Part shown: piece after piece, positions 16,208-24,724 of the stretch | Layout: every line of letters begins with the position of its first letter | How positions within the stretch are numbered: position 1 is the first letter of the stretch | DNA from: Bradyrhizobium manausense | Lineage (GTDB): Bacteria; Pseudomonadota; Alphaproteobacteria; Rhizobiales; Xanthobacteraceae | DNA: 41,705 bases | Assembly (NCBI RefSeq): GCF_001440035.1 | Contig: NZ_LJYG01000021.1 | Coordinates: forward strand, 1 to 41,705 | Direction: 5' to 3' | Notes under the pieces: generated by a model | Told to the model about the DNA's origin: nothing | The model's input: only the letters and a program-made list of their open reading frames with translations | Database searches by the model: none | Position numbers and translations under genes: made by a program

Positions 16208-17896
16208 GTGGACACAAACAACGTTGATCCATTCGATGTGTCAGGCCGGCTGGAGGCTCATCACGCCGTGTTGCAGCATGAGCAAGCGCGACAGGCCGGG
16301 CAAGATGACTTTGAGCAGCGCTTGGCCGAGGGGCGCCAGGCCAATGCCGCTCTGGCCGTGGGCGCAACTCAAGACCCCCGCTATCCTCATCTAACAGAAA
16401 AAGACCGAACCCTCATCGACGCGGCCGCCGAGCACTTTGCGAGGAACTTACAATCAAACACGGTCGGCACTTATACTTGGGCTCTTCGCGTACTTGGAAA
16501 TCATCTTGGGTCTCGCAGCCAGACGATTGACGCGCTGGATCACGAATCGTTGGTCTGGCACGCTAATGCGTTCTTTCCGGCTGATGGATCAATGGTTACC
16601 GCATTGAATGCGCTTCGCAAGTACCGTGAGCCCAGGGCTTCAGACGGCTGTCGACGTTATATTCCTTCTGTAGAGGATGCTAGCCTGATCGAGGCAGCCA
16701 TCCGCGCAGCTGCTGGACGTCGAAGATGGACGCCTATTACCGCCGAGAACAATGAGAAGCTTCTTCGCAGATTGGCGAAAAGTCTCGAGTCTCGGGGGCG
16801 AGCAATTGCTGCGTGCGATCACAATTCGCTGGTCGCTTACGTGAAAGAGTACTTCGGGGATGACGTGAAAATGCCCTCCGTGTTGGAGGTGCTTCGCGAG
16901 TACCGTGAGCCCGATATTTTAGCTGCTCGTGTCCCTCGTCGAGAGGATGAATATATTCCATCAACGGAGGACAAGAATCTCATCGATACTGCGATTCTTG
17001 CCAGCGGGCGACCCGAGCATACCGTCAAACACTATACCGACAAACTTTACAGGTTCGCTGGAGTGCTCAAAGATGAGGGCCAAGGAATTGCTAAGTTAGA
17101 TCACGAGTCTCTGATCAGGCGGGCGAAACGCCTATCCTCAAAAAACAAGAATCTAATCACCGGGTTGAACATCATCCGCGATTACCGCAACGCGCAAGGC
17201 TCCGCCGCGGACAGCTATCAACACGCGGAGGCTCTGACCGTGCAGTCACCGGTGCCAAGTGTCAACTCAGAGGAGCTTCTGCGGCGGCTGGATGATCAAC
17301 CCATCCCCTCACGGTCAATTTGCGTTTCTGCGGAACTTCGGACTACCTCGGATCAAACTGGCCTGCTGCCAGCCGAAAGTTTGGACACAGCAGAGCTTTT
17401 GGAGATTCTTGCTTCACCCACGCATTCGCGGGCGGACAGCGTTGATCAGCCAAGCCCAGCGTTACCCTTATCGGTCCAGGCTGTCTCTCCCGAGGAGATT
17501 TGGCGGATAGCGGATAAAGCAAATCAGCTACCAACTGAAAGTTTAGACACAGCGGAACTCTTGGAAATATTGGCTTCACCCACCCATTCGCCGGCGGACA
17601 GTGTTAATCAAGTAAATCCTTCTCCGCTGTGGGACATCGGGGCATCGACCTCCGATCCGGCATATCTCCCGGTTCACGCGCCGCTTGCGGTGCCGAATCT
17701 AAATTTGTACCTTCCCCAGGGCTGGCAGCACGGCGACCAGTGGGCGACGGAGGATTTCATTCACGGGATGCGCTTGCATAACGTGCTGCCGAGCGTGGCT
17801 GAGCCGCAGACAAATCTCACCATTCAAGGCGTGAACTACACGGCCACTATCGGGAGTCCAGGAAGAGAGCGTGCGATTTTCCTCCGCCGAAGCTGA
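16208..17896 (+). CDS. Predicted type III secreted effector with two repeat families
   Basis: This 562-residue protein starts at GTG 16208 after AAGGTAAGG, behind a tts box. Three degenerate repeats of about 80-95 residues occupy 62-142, 153-234 and 251-327. Each begins ED/EKD..LI, carries DH(E/N)SL (111, 204, 298) and ends (E/K/D)YR; they resemble the SAM-like core-binding fold of tyrosine recombinases. A second repeat, SLDTAELLEILASPTHS, occurs at 391-407 and 445-461. LNLYL at 498-502 fits an LxLxL EAR repression motif. The C-terminal block (LPQGWQHGDQWATEDF) resembles Bradyrhizobium XopD/Bel2-5-like effectors, but no ULP1 protease domain is present. Secretion is predicted from the tts box. 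Confidence 0.8.
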   Translation: MDTNNVDPFDVSGRLEAHHAVLQHEQARQAGQDDFEQRLAEGRQANAALAVGATQDPRYPHLTEKDRTLIDAAAEHFARNLQSNTVGTYTWALRVLGNHLGSRSQTIDALDHESLVWHANAFFPADGSMVTALNALRKYREPRASDGCRRYIPSVEDASLIEAAIRAAAGRRRWTPITAENNEKLLRRLAKSLESRGRAIAACDHNSLVAYVKEYFGDDVKMPSVLEVLREYREPDILAARVPRREDEYIPSTEDKNLIDTAILASGRPEHTVKHYTDKLYRFAGVLKDEGQGIAKLDHESLIRRAKRLSSKNKNLITGLNIIRDYRNAQGSAADSYQHAEALTVQSPVPSVNSEELLRRLDDQPIPSRSICVSAELRTTSDQTGLLPAESLDTAELLEILASPTHSRADSVDQPSPALPLSVQAVSPEEIWRIADKANQLPTESLDTAELLEILASPTHSPADSVNQVNPSPLWDIGASTSDPAYLPVHAPLAVPNLNLYLPQGWQHGDQWATEDFIHGMRLHNVLPSVAEPQTNLTIQGVNYTATIGSPGRERAIFLRRS

Positions 17897-18180
17897 ATAG
17901 GGCACAGCCATCGTTGACGTTCATGCTACCGTTTCCATGGCTCGTATCGATAAGGACTCCAATTCCGCAGCCGCGAATGGTTATAGCTGCGTAGGTGTCG
18001 CGATCGTAACAGTTCAGCTGGTACTCTCTATCTCGCCTTGACCAGCGCCAATAATCCCGATTACTGCCGGACAGGACTTTCGCGGTGTACCCCTGCCAGG
18101 CTCAAGGTCATTGATGTCGAGCTTGCCCTCATTACGGCTGCGTTTCCACAAACATGGCTCTTGAGCTCGTCATTGGTCAT
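17847..18180 (-). pseudogene. Frameshifted small gene (candidate)
   Basis: On the minus strand an ATG at 18180 opens MTNDELKSHVCGNAAVMRAS, which runs to a stop at 18061. In the neighbouring frame, from about 18096 to the TAG at 17847, the sequence is strikingly protein-like: AWQGYTAKVLSGSNRDYWRW, YQLNCYDRDTYAAITIRG, CGIGVLIDTSHGNGSMNV. One frameshift near 18097 would join the two into about 110 residues. The 3' end overlaps the effector gene by about 50 bases. The family was not recognised. Confidence 0.35.
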
Positions 18181-18433
18181 ATTCACCACGAAAAATTGGT
18201 GCCTTCGCCCGTCATCGCTCCCTTTTTGCCTCCTTCTCTTTTCGCATCATCAAACCTCTGGCTCTCCTCCGCGTGTACGGCTACGCCAGATTCGTCGGAG
18301 TTTGCTGGCAAGATGCTGTAGTCTCAACTCTCTGATTTGGTGGGCTAACAGTCACACCCATCGCGCACTCCGCTGATAGATTTCGCACATCTCATAACGG
18401 CGACATTACTTCGTGGCGACGTGAGCGGCATTT

Positions 18434-18688
18434 GTGATGGGGACAATGCGTATGGCTGTGCATGGGCGCAGAATGCGAGATGCGAAAGTGTTTCGGCGGC
18501 TGGAGCAGAGTTACTTGCTACAGGCTGAGCACTCGACGGGAGAGCTCGAACGAGACAGCTTACTCAATCTCGCGCGAAGTTTCGGATATGCGGCCGAGCA
18601 AATCGAGAGACGCGCACTGGTTAGCAAGGCATTGGTGTTCTGCGCTCTTGCCGCGATCGTACTATTTGCAGTCTTCTATATTCCTTAA
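18434..18688 (+). CDS. Small tail-anchored membrane protein
   Basis: This 84-residue protein starts at GTG 18434 or at a nearby in-frame ATG (18437, 18446 or 18452). It has a charged, helical N-terminal part (MRDAKVFRRLEQSYLLQAEH, LARSFGYAAEQIERRAL) and one C-terminal transmembrane helix (ALVFCALAAIVLFAVFYIP), so it would be anchored by its tail with the N-terminus in the cytoplasm. The family was not recognised. Confidence 0.5.
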   Translation: MMGTMRMAVHGRRMRDAKVFRRLEQSYLLQAEHSTGELERDSLLNLARSFGYAAEQIERRALVSKALVFCALAAIVLFAVFYIP

Positions 18689-18789
18689 TTGCGCCGCCGC
18701 TGCCGTGCCGAAGGCTCGCCCTATTGCAGGCGCCAGGTGGGGCGCTGCTCAGTGGTGAGGACGGAACGCTTTTGCGTAACTTACCGGGC

Positions 18790-19170
18790 GTTGCTTTGAC
18801 GCGATAGTGGTCGCGGCTGCGAAGCCAGTAGCGGCGGACAAAAATTGCGCGCAGATAGGTTCCTGTGTCTACGGATGTGTTCTGCGGCACACCAGGCGCG
18901 GCATATCTTCTGGCAAGCTCGGTAAATTTCCGGCTCTTGTGGATGCGGCCCGAGCCGGAATGCATCAACGTAGTCCGGATCATGAAGAGTTCCCAGGACT
19001 GACACCACCATGTCTGGGACGTTTTCAGTGGGCAAGATAAACTGGTTATCGGGTGCGCTCTCCAATCCGGTCCGGATCTCGTTGAGCCTATCCTCCACCT
19101 TCCTTGAGGGCTTAATCATTCCGGCCGCATTTGCGATAAGAGCCCCAGGGTTGGATAAGGCCGGTGTCAT
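18790..19170 (-). pseudogene. Decayed gene, possibly serine hydroxymethyltransferase-like
   Basis: The minus-strand frame from 19170 reads KVEDRLNEIRTGLES, then NQFILPTENVPDMVVSVLG, which recalls the N-terminal (L/F)xPSEN region of SHMT-like PLP enzymes. After about 70 residues the frame degrades, and fragments such as SVDTGTYLRAIFVRR appear in another frame. It starts eight bases after the acetyltransferase stop on the same strand, so the two may once have been an operon. The identification is weak. Confidence 0.3.
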
Positions 19171-19178
19171 GTGTAAGG

Positions 19179-19898
19179 TTAGCCAGGTCGCGGAAGCCTC
19201 CTTCGTCGCCGCTCTCCAGCCGATGTGAAGCCCATGCTTTCATAGAATGCGACCAGCCTCTCAGCGTCGGGACGGTCGGCGATTGGAAGAGATACCTCGA
19301 TCATGGGCCAGCCCCGCGCCCGCGCCTCGCGGTCCACCGCAGAGAGAAGCCGTCTCCCATTTTGAGCCGAGCGATAGCGCGAATCGACCCAGAGCTCCTG
19401 CAGGATGCCATAGTGGCCGGACGCCCTTACCGCGGTGACCTGCGAGACGACCGCAATGCCAATCACTTCGGCGGTCAGCACATCCTCCATGATCAAGGCG
19501 AAGCCAAGCCGTGAATCCGTCGCGATTTGCCCAGCGACGCTGACCGCTGCTTGCGGATCGAATTGCGGCCCCGGTCCTCGGAGCTCCGTGAGAAGCGTAT
19601 CGACACATTGTGCGATCGTGTTCCGGTCCTCGAATGTCGCCAAGCGGAGACGATGTACCGAATCGGGTACCGCCTCGTCGGCAACATCGTCACCCGCTCC
19701 ATGGATCTCGACGCTATGATCCGGGTTGCCGGTGATAGCCTCGACAATCGCACGGATCGGCTGGCCTGCCTTGAGGAGAATCTCTTCAAGGCAACGGATG
19801 CCCCATGAAAATGGGCGATGGATTGATGTCTTAAGCACACGCCCAAGACGAATTTCGCTCTGGCACTGTGTTACACAAGACAATGGCTTCCCTACCAT
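19179..19898 (-). CDS. GNAT-family N-acetyltransferase
   Basis: The C-terminal about 155 residues form a GNAT fold: RLRLATFEDRNTIAQCVDTLL, GIAVVSQVTAV, then the acetyl-CoA loop QELWVDSRYRSAQNGRRLL and the final MIEVSLPIADRPDAERLVAF, YESMGF. The substrate is unknown. The first about 80 residues (ending GDDVADEAVPDS) are unlike GNAT proteins, so the true start may lie inside the frame, or this is a fusion with a decayed upstream gene. The basic end GERRRRRLPRPG is unusual. The downstream remnant on the same strand suggests a former operon. Confidence 0.75.
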   Translation of the reverse strand: MVGKPLSCVTQCQSEIRLGRVLKTSIHRPFSWGIRCLEEILLKAGQPIRAIVEAITGNPDHSVEIHGAGDDVADEAVPDSVHRLRLATFEDRNTIAQCVDTLLTELRGPGPQFDPQAAVSVAGQIATDSRLGFALIMEDVLTAEVIGIAVVSQVTAVRASGHYGILQELWVDSRYRSAQNGRRLLSAVDREARARGWPMIEVSLPIADRPDAERLVAFYESMGFTSAGERRRRRLPRPG

Positions 19899-21242
19899 TC
19901 ACCTCTCCGACCATCTGGGCAATGTTGAATGTAAAGGAGTCGAAGTTGTCGATCAGGATCACCGATCTCTCAAAGCCTCTCTCGGTTGCTGCCATCTTCA
20001 TTGCCTGTTACGGGCTAATCCCATCGAAAGGAGAACTCTCAGCTGCGCTGAGGGGCAGCGGAATGACCGAGCGTTGCTGTAGATGCCGTGCTTTTCTGGG
20101 CTTCTCTGGGATTTTCCATCGGTCGAGAAGGGCGCGAGCTCTTACTCGGCAGGATCGAGCCTGAGGACGCTCTATTTCTGCCGAGGGCACGTCAGCGCAT
20201 CGTCCGCTTTTCGAGAGCGGACTTTGGTTGCTGCGAGATTCTTTGCACAGAGGTTGGGTCAGCCCAACATTCGTGAACCGATTGTCCCCCTATCTTTCAT
20301 CTCGATCAATCACTAGCGTTGGTAGTTGACGGCGGCGCAAAGTTACCGGCCTAAGATTCCGCCATGTTGAACAGGCAGCCATCGGCACCCTCGTCGTGTC
20401 CGGCGAATTACAATCTCATTCGGCGGGAATGTTGGTGGAGAGTTCTCCTCGATCGCCTCCCTGCGCGGACGGTCTCGACGATATCCGCACCTGCCCAATC
20501 GGCGTGCGATTTCGCCGATCCGGAAGATTTCCCACAGGGCACCCGCCACTCCGACGACTATGATCTAGTCGTAAACGAAGATCAGGCAACGGTCGTGTGC
20601 GTCTTCCGAAATTCCGTCACTGATGAGGAACGGCTGCGTAACCTCGTCTTGCTTGTATTGCAAGAATGATATGGGCCATCGACGCAGCATGAAGAGGATA
20701 TTTCGTGCGGACTGGCTCCGCGTCCGACATTTCGCAGAGCACAGGATCGCAAAGAAAATGCGCTCTTGACCCCGTGATCGCGATTAGGTTGGCGCCTCAA
20801 GCGGGCGAGTGCTGGGGGCTTTTGCCAGCGGGCGCCGCCGCGCTGGGTTGGATGCGTTCGGCAGGCTTGGTTTGCTCTGCTTTCGGCAACCGTTTGATCT
20901 TGATTGCCAGCGCTCTCAGCTGGCTGTTGATGTGCGAGGCGTGAGCCCGATACCCTGGGGTCGACGGTCACCGCGTTGCCGGGATCTTCCCGGTAATGGC
21001 AGGATGAGAAAGGTCGTCCAGCCGGCAGACCGGCGCGCACCCGCCGCGCGATTGGTCCGTATGTCGCTGACGAGCTGGAAGGTCTTGTTCGATGATTGCG
21101 CGATCATTGGATGTTTCTGTGCGCGCGCCGCTAACTTTGGAGAGACAGCTTTCTTTTTTCTCTTCACCGTTGACAAATTTCTCTCGCCTTCCTTAGGAAG
21201 CGACGACCCTAGGTGTGGGTAAGTCGACCGATCGGACTTTAG
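19899..21242. other. Gene-poor, decayed stretch
   Basis: About 1.3 kb holds no confident gene. A plus-strand frame at 20364-20669 ends with a plausible segment (YDLVVNEDQATVVCVFRNS, then TDEERLRNLVLLVLQE), but its first half looks random; it may be the tail of a broken gene. Minus-strand frames at 20582-21040 and 20916-21497 have non-protein composition or overlap panB. No sigma-54 or tts motif was seen before panB. Confidence 0.45.
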
Positions 21243-22115
21243 ATGAGCCATATTTCGGACCCGCCTTTCGCGCGCGTTACCATTCCAGTGCTGCAGCGGT
21301 GGAAGGGGGAGGGGCGGCGTGTCGTAATGACCACCGCTTACGATGCGGTGACGGCACGCATCGCCGACCCCGTCGTCGACATCATCCTTGTGGGCGATAG
21401 CGTTGGCAATGTCTGCCTCGGATTCGATAATACGTTGCCCGTCAGCATGGCGATGATGAACCATCACCTCGAAGCCGTGGCGCGCACAAAGCCTCATGCC
21501 TTGCTTGTAGCCGACATGCCCTTTCTAAGCTTCCACCTCAGTCCCGAGGAGACGATCCGCAACGCGGGAGGCTTTCTGCAGCGAGGGGCCGACGCCGTGA
21601 AGCTCGAGGGCGGGGCCAAGCGCGTTGAAATCGTACGTGCTTTGGTTGATTGTGAGATTCCCGTGATGGGCCATCTCGGCCTGACGCCGCAGAGCGTCAA
21701 TGTTATGGGTGGTTTCAAGGTGCAGGGCCGGAACGCCGACAATGCCTTGCGCCTGCTCGACGACGCCCACTGTCTGCAGGAGGCCGGATGCTTCGCTCTC
21801 GTCCTGGAGGGTATCCCGGCCGAGCTCGCCGCCCGAGCGACCAAGTCACTGACAATACCGACGATTGGAATCGGAGCGGGCCCCAACTGTTCCGGCCAGG
21901 TGCTTGTATTCCACGATGTGCTTGGCTTAACTGAAAGTCATCGGCCAAAATTCGTTCGCACCTATGTCGAGGGTTTTCCGCTATTGCAGGAGGCGCTGTC
22001 ACGCTGGGCCGCAGATGTCCGGAACGGTGCATTCCCGACGCCACAAGAATCCTATCGACTTCCGGAAGGGTTGAGCGATGCGATCGCAAACTGGGTGCCT
22101 TCCAATCCAACCTGA
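21243..22115 (+). CDS. panB: 3-methyl-2-oxobutanoate hydroxymethyltransferase
   Basis: PanB transfers a hydroxymethyl group from 5,10-methylene-tetrahydrofolate to ketoisovalerate, giving ketopantoate, the first committed step of pantothenate and CoA synthesis. The 290-residue protein shows VVMTTAYDAVTARIA, IILVGDSVGNV (metal-binding Asp), LLVADMPFLSFHLSPEETI, AVKLEGG, MGHLGLTPQSVNVMGGFKVQ and the catalytic Glu in ALVLEGIPAELA. Length is slightly above the usual 260-280. The C-terminus is extended and less conserved. panC follows after 14 bases. Rhizobial symbiotic plasmids and islands often carry panBC, sometimes as the only or a second copy. Confidence 0.95.
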   Translation: MSHISDPPFARVTIPVLQRWKGEGRRVVMTTAYDAVTARIADPVVDIILVGDSVGNVCLGFDNTLPVSMAMMNHHLEAVARTKPHALLVADMPFLSFHLSPEETIRNAGGFLQRGADAVKLEGGAKRVEIVRALVDCEIPVMGHLGLTPQSVNVMGGFKVQGRNADNALRLLDDAHCLQEAGCFALVLEGIPAELAARATKSLTIPTIGIGAGPNCSGQVLVFHDVLGLTESHRPKFVRTYVEGFPLLQEALSRWAADVRNGAFPTPQESYRLPEGLSDAIANWVPSNPT

Positions 22116-22129
22116 TGTAAAGCTTAAAC

Positions 22130-22996
22130 ATGCAAACAATTACGACGGTATCTGAGCTTCGTAGCACTCTTGCAAAAGCTCGTGACAAACGTGTCGGCTT
22201 TGTACCGACAATGGGCTATCTGCACGACGGCCACATGGCGTTGATCGAGGCGAGTCGTGCGCGATGCGACCTCACCGTCGTAAGTATCTTCGTCAATCCC
22301 ACTCAGTTCGGGCCAACCGAGGACCTCAGCACTTATCCGCGCGACTTTTTACGCGATGAGAAGCTGTGCCGCGAGGCCGGTGTCGCGATCGTCTTCGCTC
22401 CAGATGCGCGCGAGGTCTATCCGGCTCAGTTTGAGACCTTCCTCGAACCCGGCGAACTCGCAAAATCATTGTGCGGGGCGTTCAGGCCCGGACACTTTCG
22501 CGGTGTCGCAACCGTCGTCTGCAAGCTGTTCAACATGGTGCAGCCGGATATCGCATTTTTCGGACAGAAGGATTTCCAGCAATGTGCCATCGTGCGTCGG
22601 ATGGTAGTTGATCTCAATCTCCCGATCGAGATCGTCACCGTGCCAACAGTTCGGGAGCCGGACAGACTCGCCATGAGCAGCCGCAATCGATACCTCAATA
22701 AAGAAGAGCGCCAGCGAGCTCTTGCGATCAGTCGCGGTCTATTCGCTGCGGAGGCCGAATTTCGTGCAGGCGAGCGCCAATGCGAGAAGCTTATCGCAAT
22801 CGCTAGGCAGCATTTGGATGGAGTCGACCGTCTGCAGTACATCGAGATCGTCGATTCCGACACGCTTGAGCCGGCCCTAAGTCCCTTGCGTCATCCTGCA
22901 GCCCTGTGTGCTGCGGCCTACGTCGGCTCGACGCGGCTGATCGATAACCTAATTCTTAGGCCGGAAACGAACGCGGAATACGCGATCAAGCTCTAG
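22130..22996 (+). CDS. panC: Pantothenate synthetase (pantoate-beta-alanine ligase)
   Basis: PanC joins pantoate and beta-alanine using ATP, making pantothenate in the cytoplasm. The 288-residue protein has the nucleotidyltransferase signature FVPTMGYLHDGHMALI (HxGH motif), VVSIFVNPTQFGPTEDL, GHFRGVATVVCKLFNMVQPD, FGQKDFQQCAIVRRMV and the KMSKS-like loop LAMSSRNRYLN. Length is typical. It forms an operon with panB. Both genes look intact, so the island can supply its host with pantothenate or raise CoA synthesis during symbiosis (the latter is inference). Confidence 0.96.
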   Translation: MQTITTVSELRSTLAKARDKRVGFVPTMGYLHDGHMALIEASRARCDLTVVSIFVNPTQFGPTEDLSTYPRDFLRDEKLCREAGVAIVFAPDAREVYPAQFETFLEPGELAKSLCGAFRPGHFRGVATVVCKLFNMVQPDIAFFGQKDFQQCAIVRRMVVDLNLPIEIVTVPTVREPDRLAMSSRNRYLNKEERQRALAISRGLFAAEAEFRAGERQCEKLIAIARQHLDGVDRLQYIEIVDSDTLEPALSPLRHPAALCAAAYVGSTRLIDNLILRPETNAEYAIKL

Positions 22997-23691
22997 CGAC
23001 TACATCGAGCGGGCGACGGTGCGTAGTAAAAAGGCATGACCCTCTAGGCGCGACGCTTACTGCTGAGCACGACCGCGACGTCACAAGCGCATAGAAACAA
23101 CGGCCGATCGAGCGACCGCCATCCTGCCTCTGCCCGGTACGACCGGTCTCGTCGTGTGGTGGCTGTGCGTTGCCGGCCGCCCGCGCAACCCACCTTTTCT
23201 GAAGGGAGTGCGATATCGAAACGCAGATACTAAAATATCATGCGACATGCCGTCCGCCTTCTTAAAGTAACGCAGCACGTCAGCTCGCAAACGCAAAGGT
23301 CACACCTCAGCCCGCAGTGGCCATGTTGATCGAGCAGGTCGAGACGGGAACCGCTTGCCTTTTGGCAGTGCGGATCGGTGCTAACGGTCCGCAGCGCTGC
23401 CAAATGCGCGTCATCGGATCAATGCAGCCAGAGTTCGTCAGAAATTGGCGGCAGAGCGCAGGATTTAGGCTTTAGACGGTTGTTGATTGCACTAATCAAG
23501 ATTGAACTAGGCTTATTGTGAGCAGCCTTGGCGAAGCCCTTTAATGGAGCGTTGCTTCGTCAAATCGGTGCACATCAAGTGATTTGCGCGGTGTCTGAAC
23601 AAGCCGGACGAGCTGGACGCCGGCCGAAGTCGTACGTCGCATGCGTAGCTGCGCCGAAGGAAAAGTCAGGTGACGCCAACAGGAGGCGGGA
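22997..23691. other. Gene-poor stretch after panC
   Basis: No convincing gene or RNA was seen in about 700 bases. The open frames at 23081-23296 (minus) and 23528-23767 (plus) lack ribosome binding sites and have compositions unlike proteins. There is no clear rho-independent terminator after panC. Confidence 0.5.
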
Positions 23692-23877
23692 ATGCGAAAC
23701 AGCTTCCATAGTTCGGAGCATGGTTCAGCAAAGTGCTGTGCGATCTGTGGTGGAAGATTCGGTCTGATCCGCTACTATTACTGGCGAACGGCTCTTTGTT
23801 CCAAGAAATGCATCGACCGGTTCAAGGCACGGCGGGAGGCCGATCAAAAATGGCTTCGCTGGTTGCGAGCCGCCTAA
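23692..23877 (+). CDS. Small four-cysteine protein, zinc-ribbon-like
   Basis: This 61-residue protein starts at an ATG preceded by AACAGGAGGCGGGA, a strong ribosome binding site. It contains CCAICGGRFGLIRYYYW and then ALCSKKCIDRFKARREAD. The two CxxC/CxxxC pairs, about 18 residues apart, form a probable zinc site like treble-clef or FCS-type small fingers. The C-terminus is basic (WLRWLRAA). It is of a type seen repeatedly in rhizobial symbiotic regions; a function in nucleic-acid or protein binding is inference. Confidence 0.7.
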   Translation: MRNSFHSSEHGSAKCCAICGGRFGLIRYYYWRTALCSKKCIDRFKARREADQKWLRWLRAA

Positions 23878-24132
23878 TACCGCCGGGTATCAGACAGATC
23901 TTGAAGAAGATTGCATTGCGTTTCTTCATTTTGGATCTGTGTCTCGAGTGACCAACCGGGACATAGTCAGTTGTGACTGCGAGTCCAGATATATTCGTCG
24001 CATTCGGCCCGGCGCTTTCGCATGTGATCTGCGGTCGCCCGAGATCGGTGCCCTTTGGAAACTCGAATCGCGGGCAAAATCTTAAGGCCGGACGGAGCAC
24101 ATAACGGGCCTATGCTATGAAAATTCATCCTG

Positions 24133-24462
24133 GTGAATCACCGGACGCCGCACGGCGAGCGAACCTGCACGATTTGTTCTCGGCCGTTAGGTCCTGGCTA
24201 CCTGCGAGATGTAGTAACGCGGAGAGAATATTGCGGCTACCATTGTTACCGATGCTGTCACTTAGCCAACGTCGCCTTCCTTTACCGCAACACGCGTGCC
24301 TTCCCTGGGCGCGATACGCAAGATCTCGTTCCTGTTGGGCTCGCAGCCTTGCTGACTGCCGCGTCATGCTGGCTTCAGGTTGGGGTCGCCACAATGTCGT
24401 GGGTCAACAGCGCGGCGCATTCCGGCGAGCCTTCTAGGTCTGAAAGACCTCCGTCGGCTTAA
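24133..24462 (+). CDS. Possible cysteine/histidine-rich small protein
   Basis: From GTG 24133 the first 60 residues are protein-like: RTCTICSRPLGPGYLRDVV, then REYCGYHCYRCCHLANVAFL. That gives a CxxC pair followed by a C..H/C cluster, a plausible zinc site related in style to the small protein at 23692. The remaining about 50 residues look random, so the original gene may have been shorter and lost its stop by a frameshift. The start has no strong ribosome binding site. Confidence 0.4.
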   Translation: MNHRTPHGERTCTICSRPLGPGYLRDVVTRREYCGYHCYRCCHLANVAFLYRNTRAFPGRDTQDLVPVGLAALLTAASCWLQVGVATMSWVNSAAHSGEPSRSERPPSA

Positions 24463-24724
24463 GCTCTTAAGGTTTCGTTCAGAGCGCGCTTCACGGCGGT
24501 GGTGAGCGCTGATTGAAGTGATTGGGAGCTTGCGCGATGGTGGACGGCGACCGGGCGGCAGTTAAGGCAAGACTTCCCCGGCAATACGATCCCCGTTGAT
24601 TTGAGCTCGCTTTTGCGGTCTGCGTGGCATGAGCGGTCCTTCCTTTTTGAAGACATAAATTACGTGTATAAATTAGTGTTCGCAATGTAAGATAGTCCTT
24701 TCAATTCTTCAGTGAGGATTTTCC

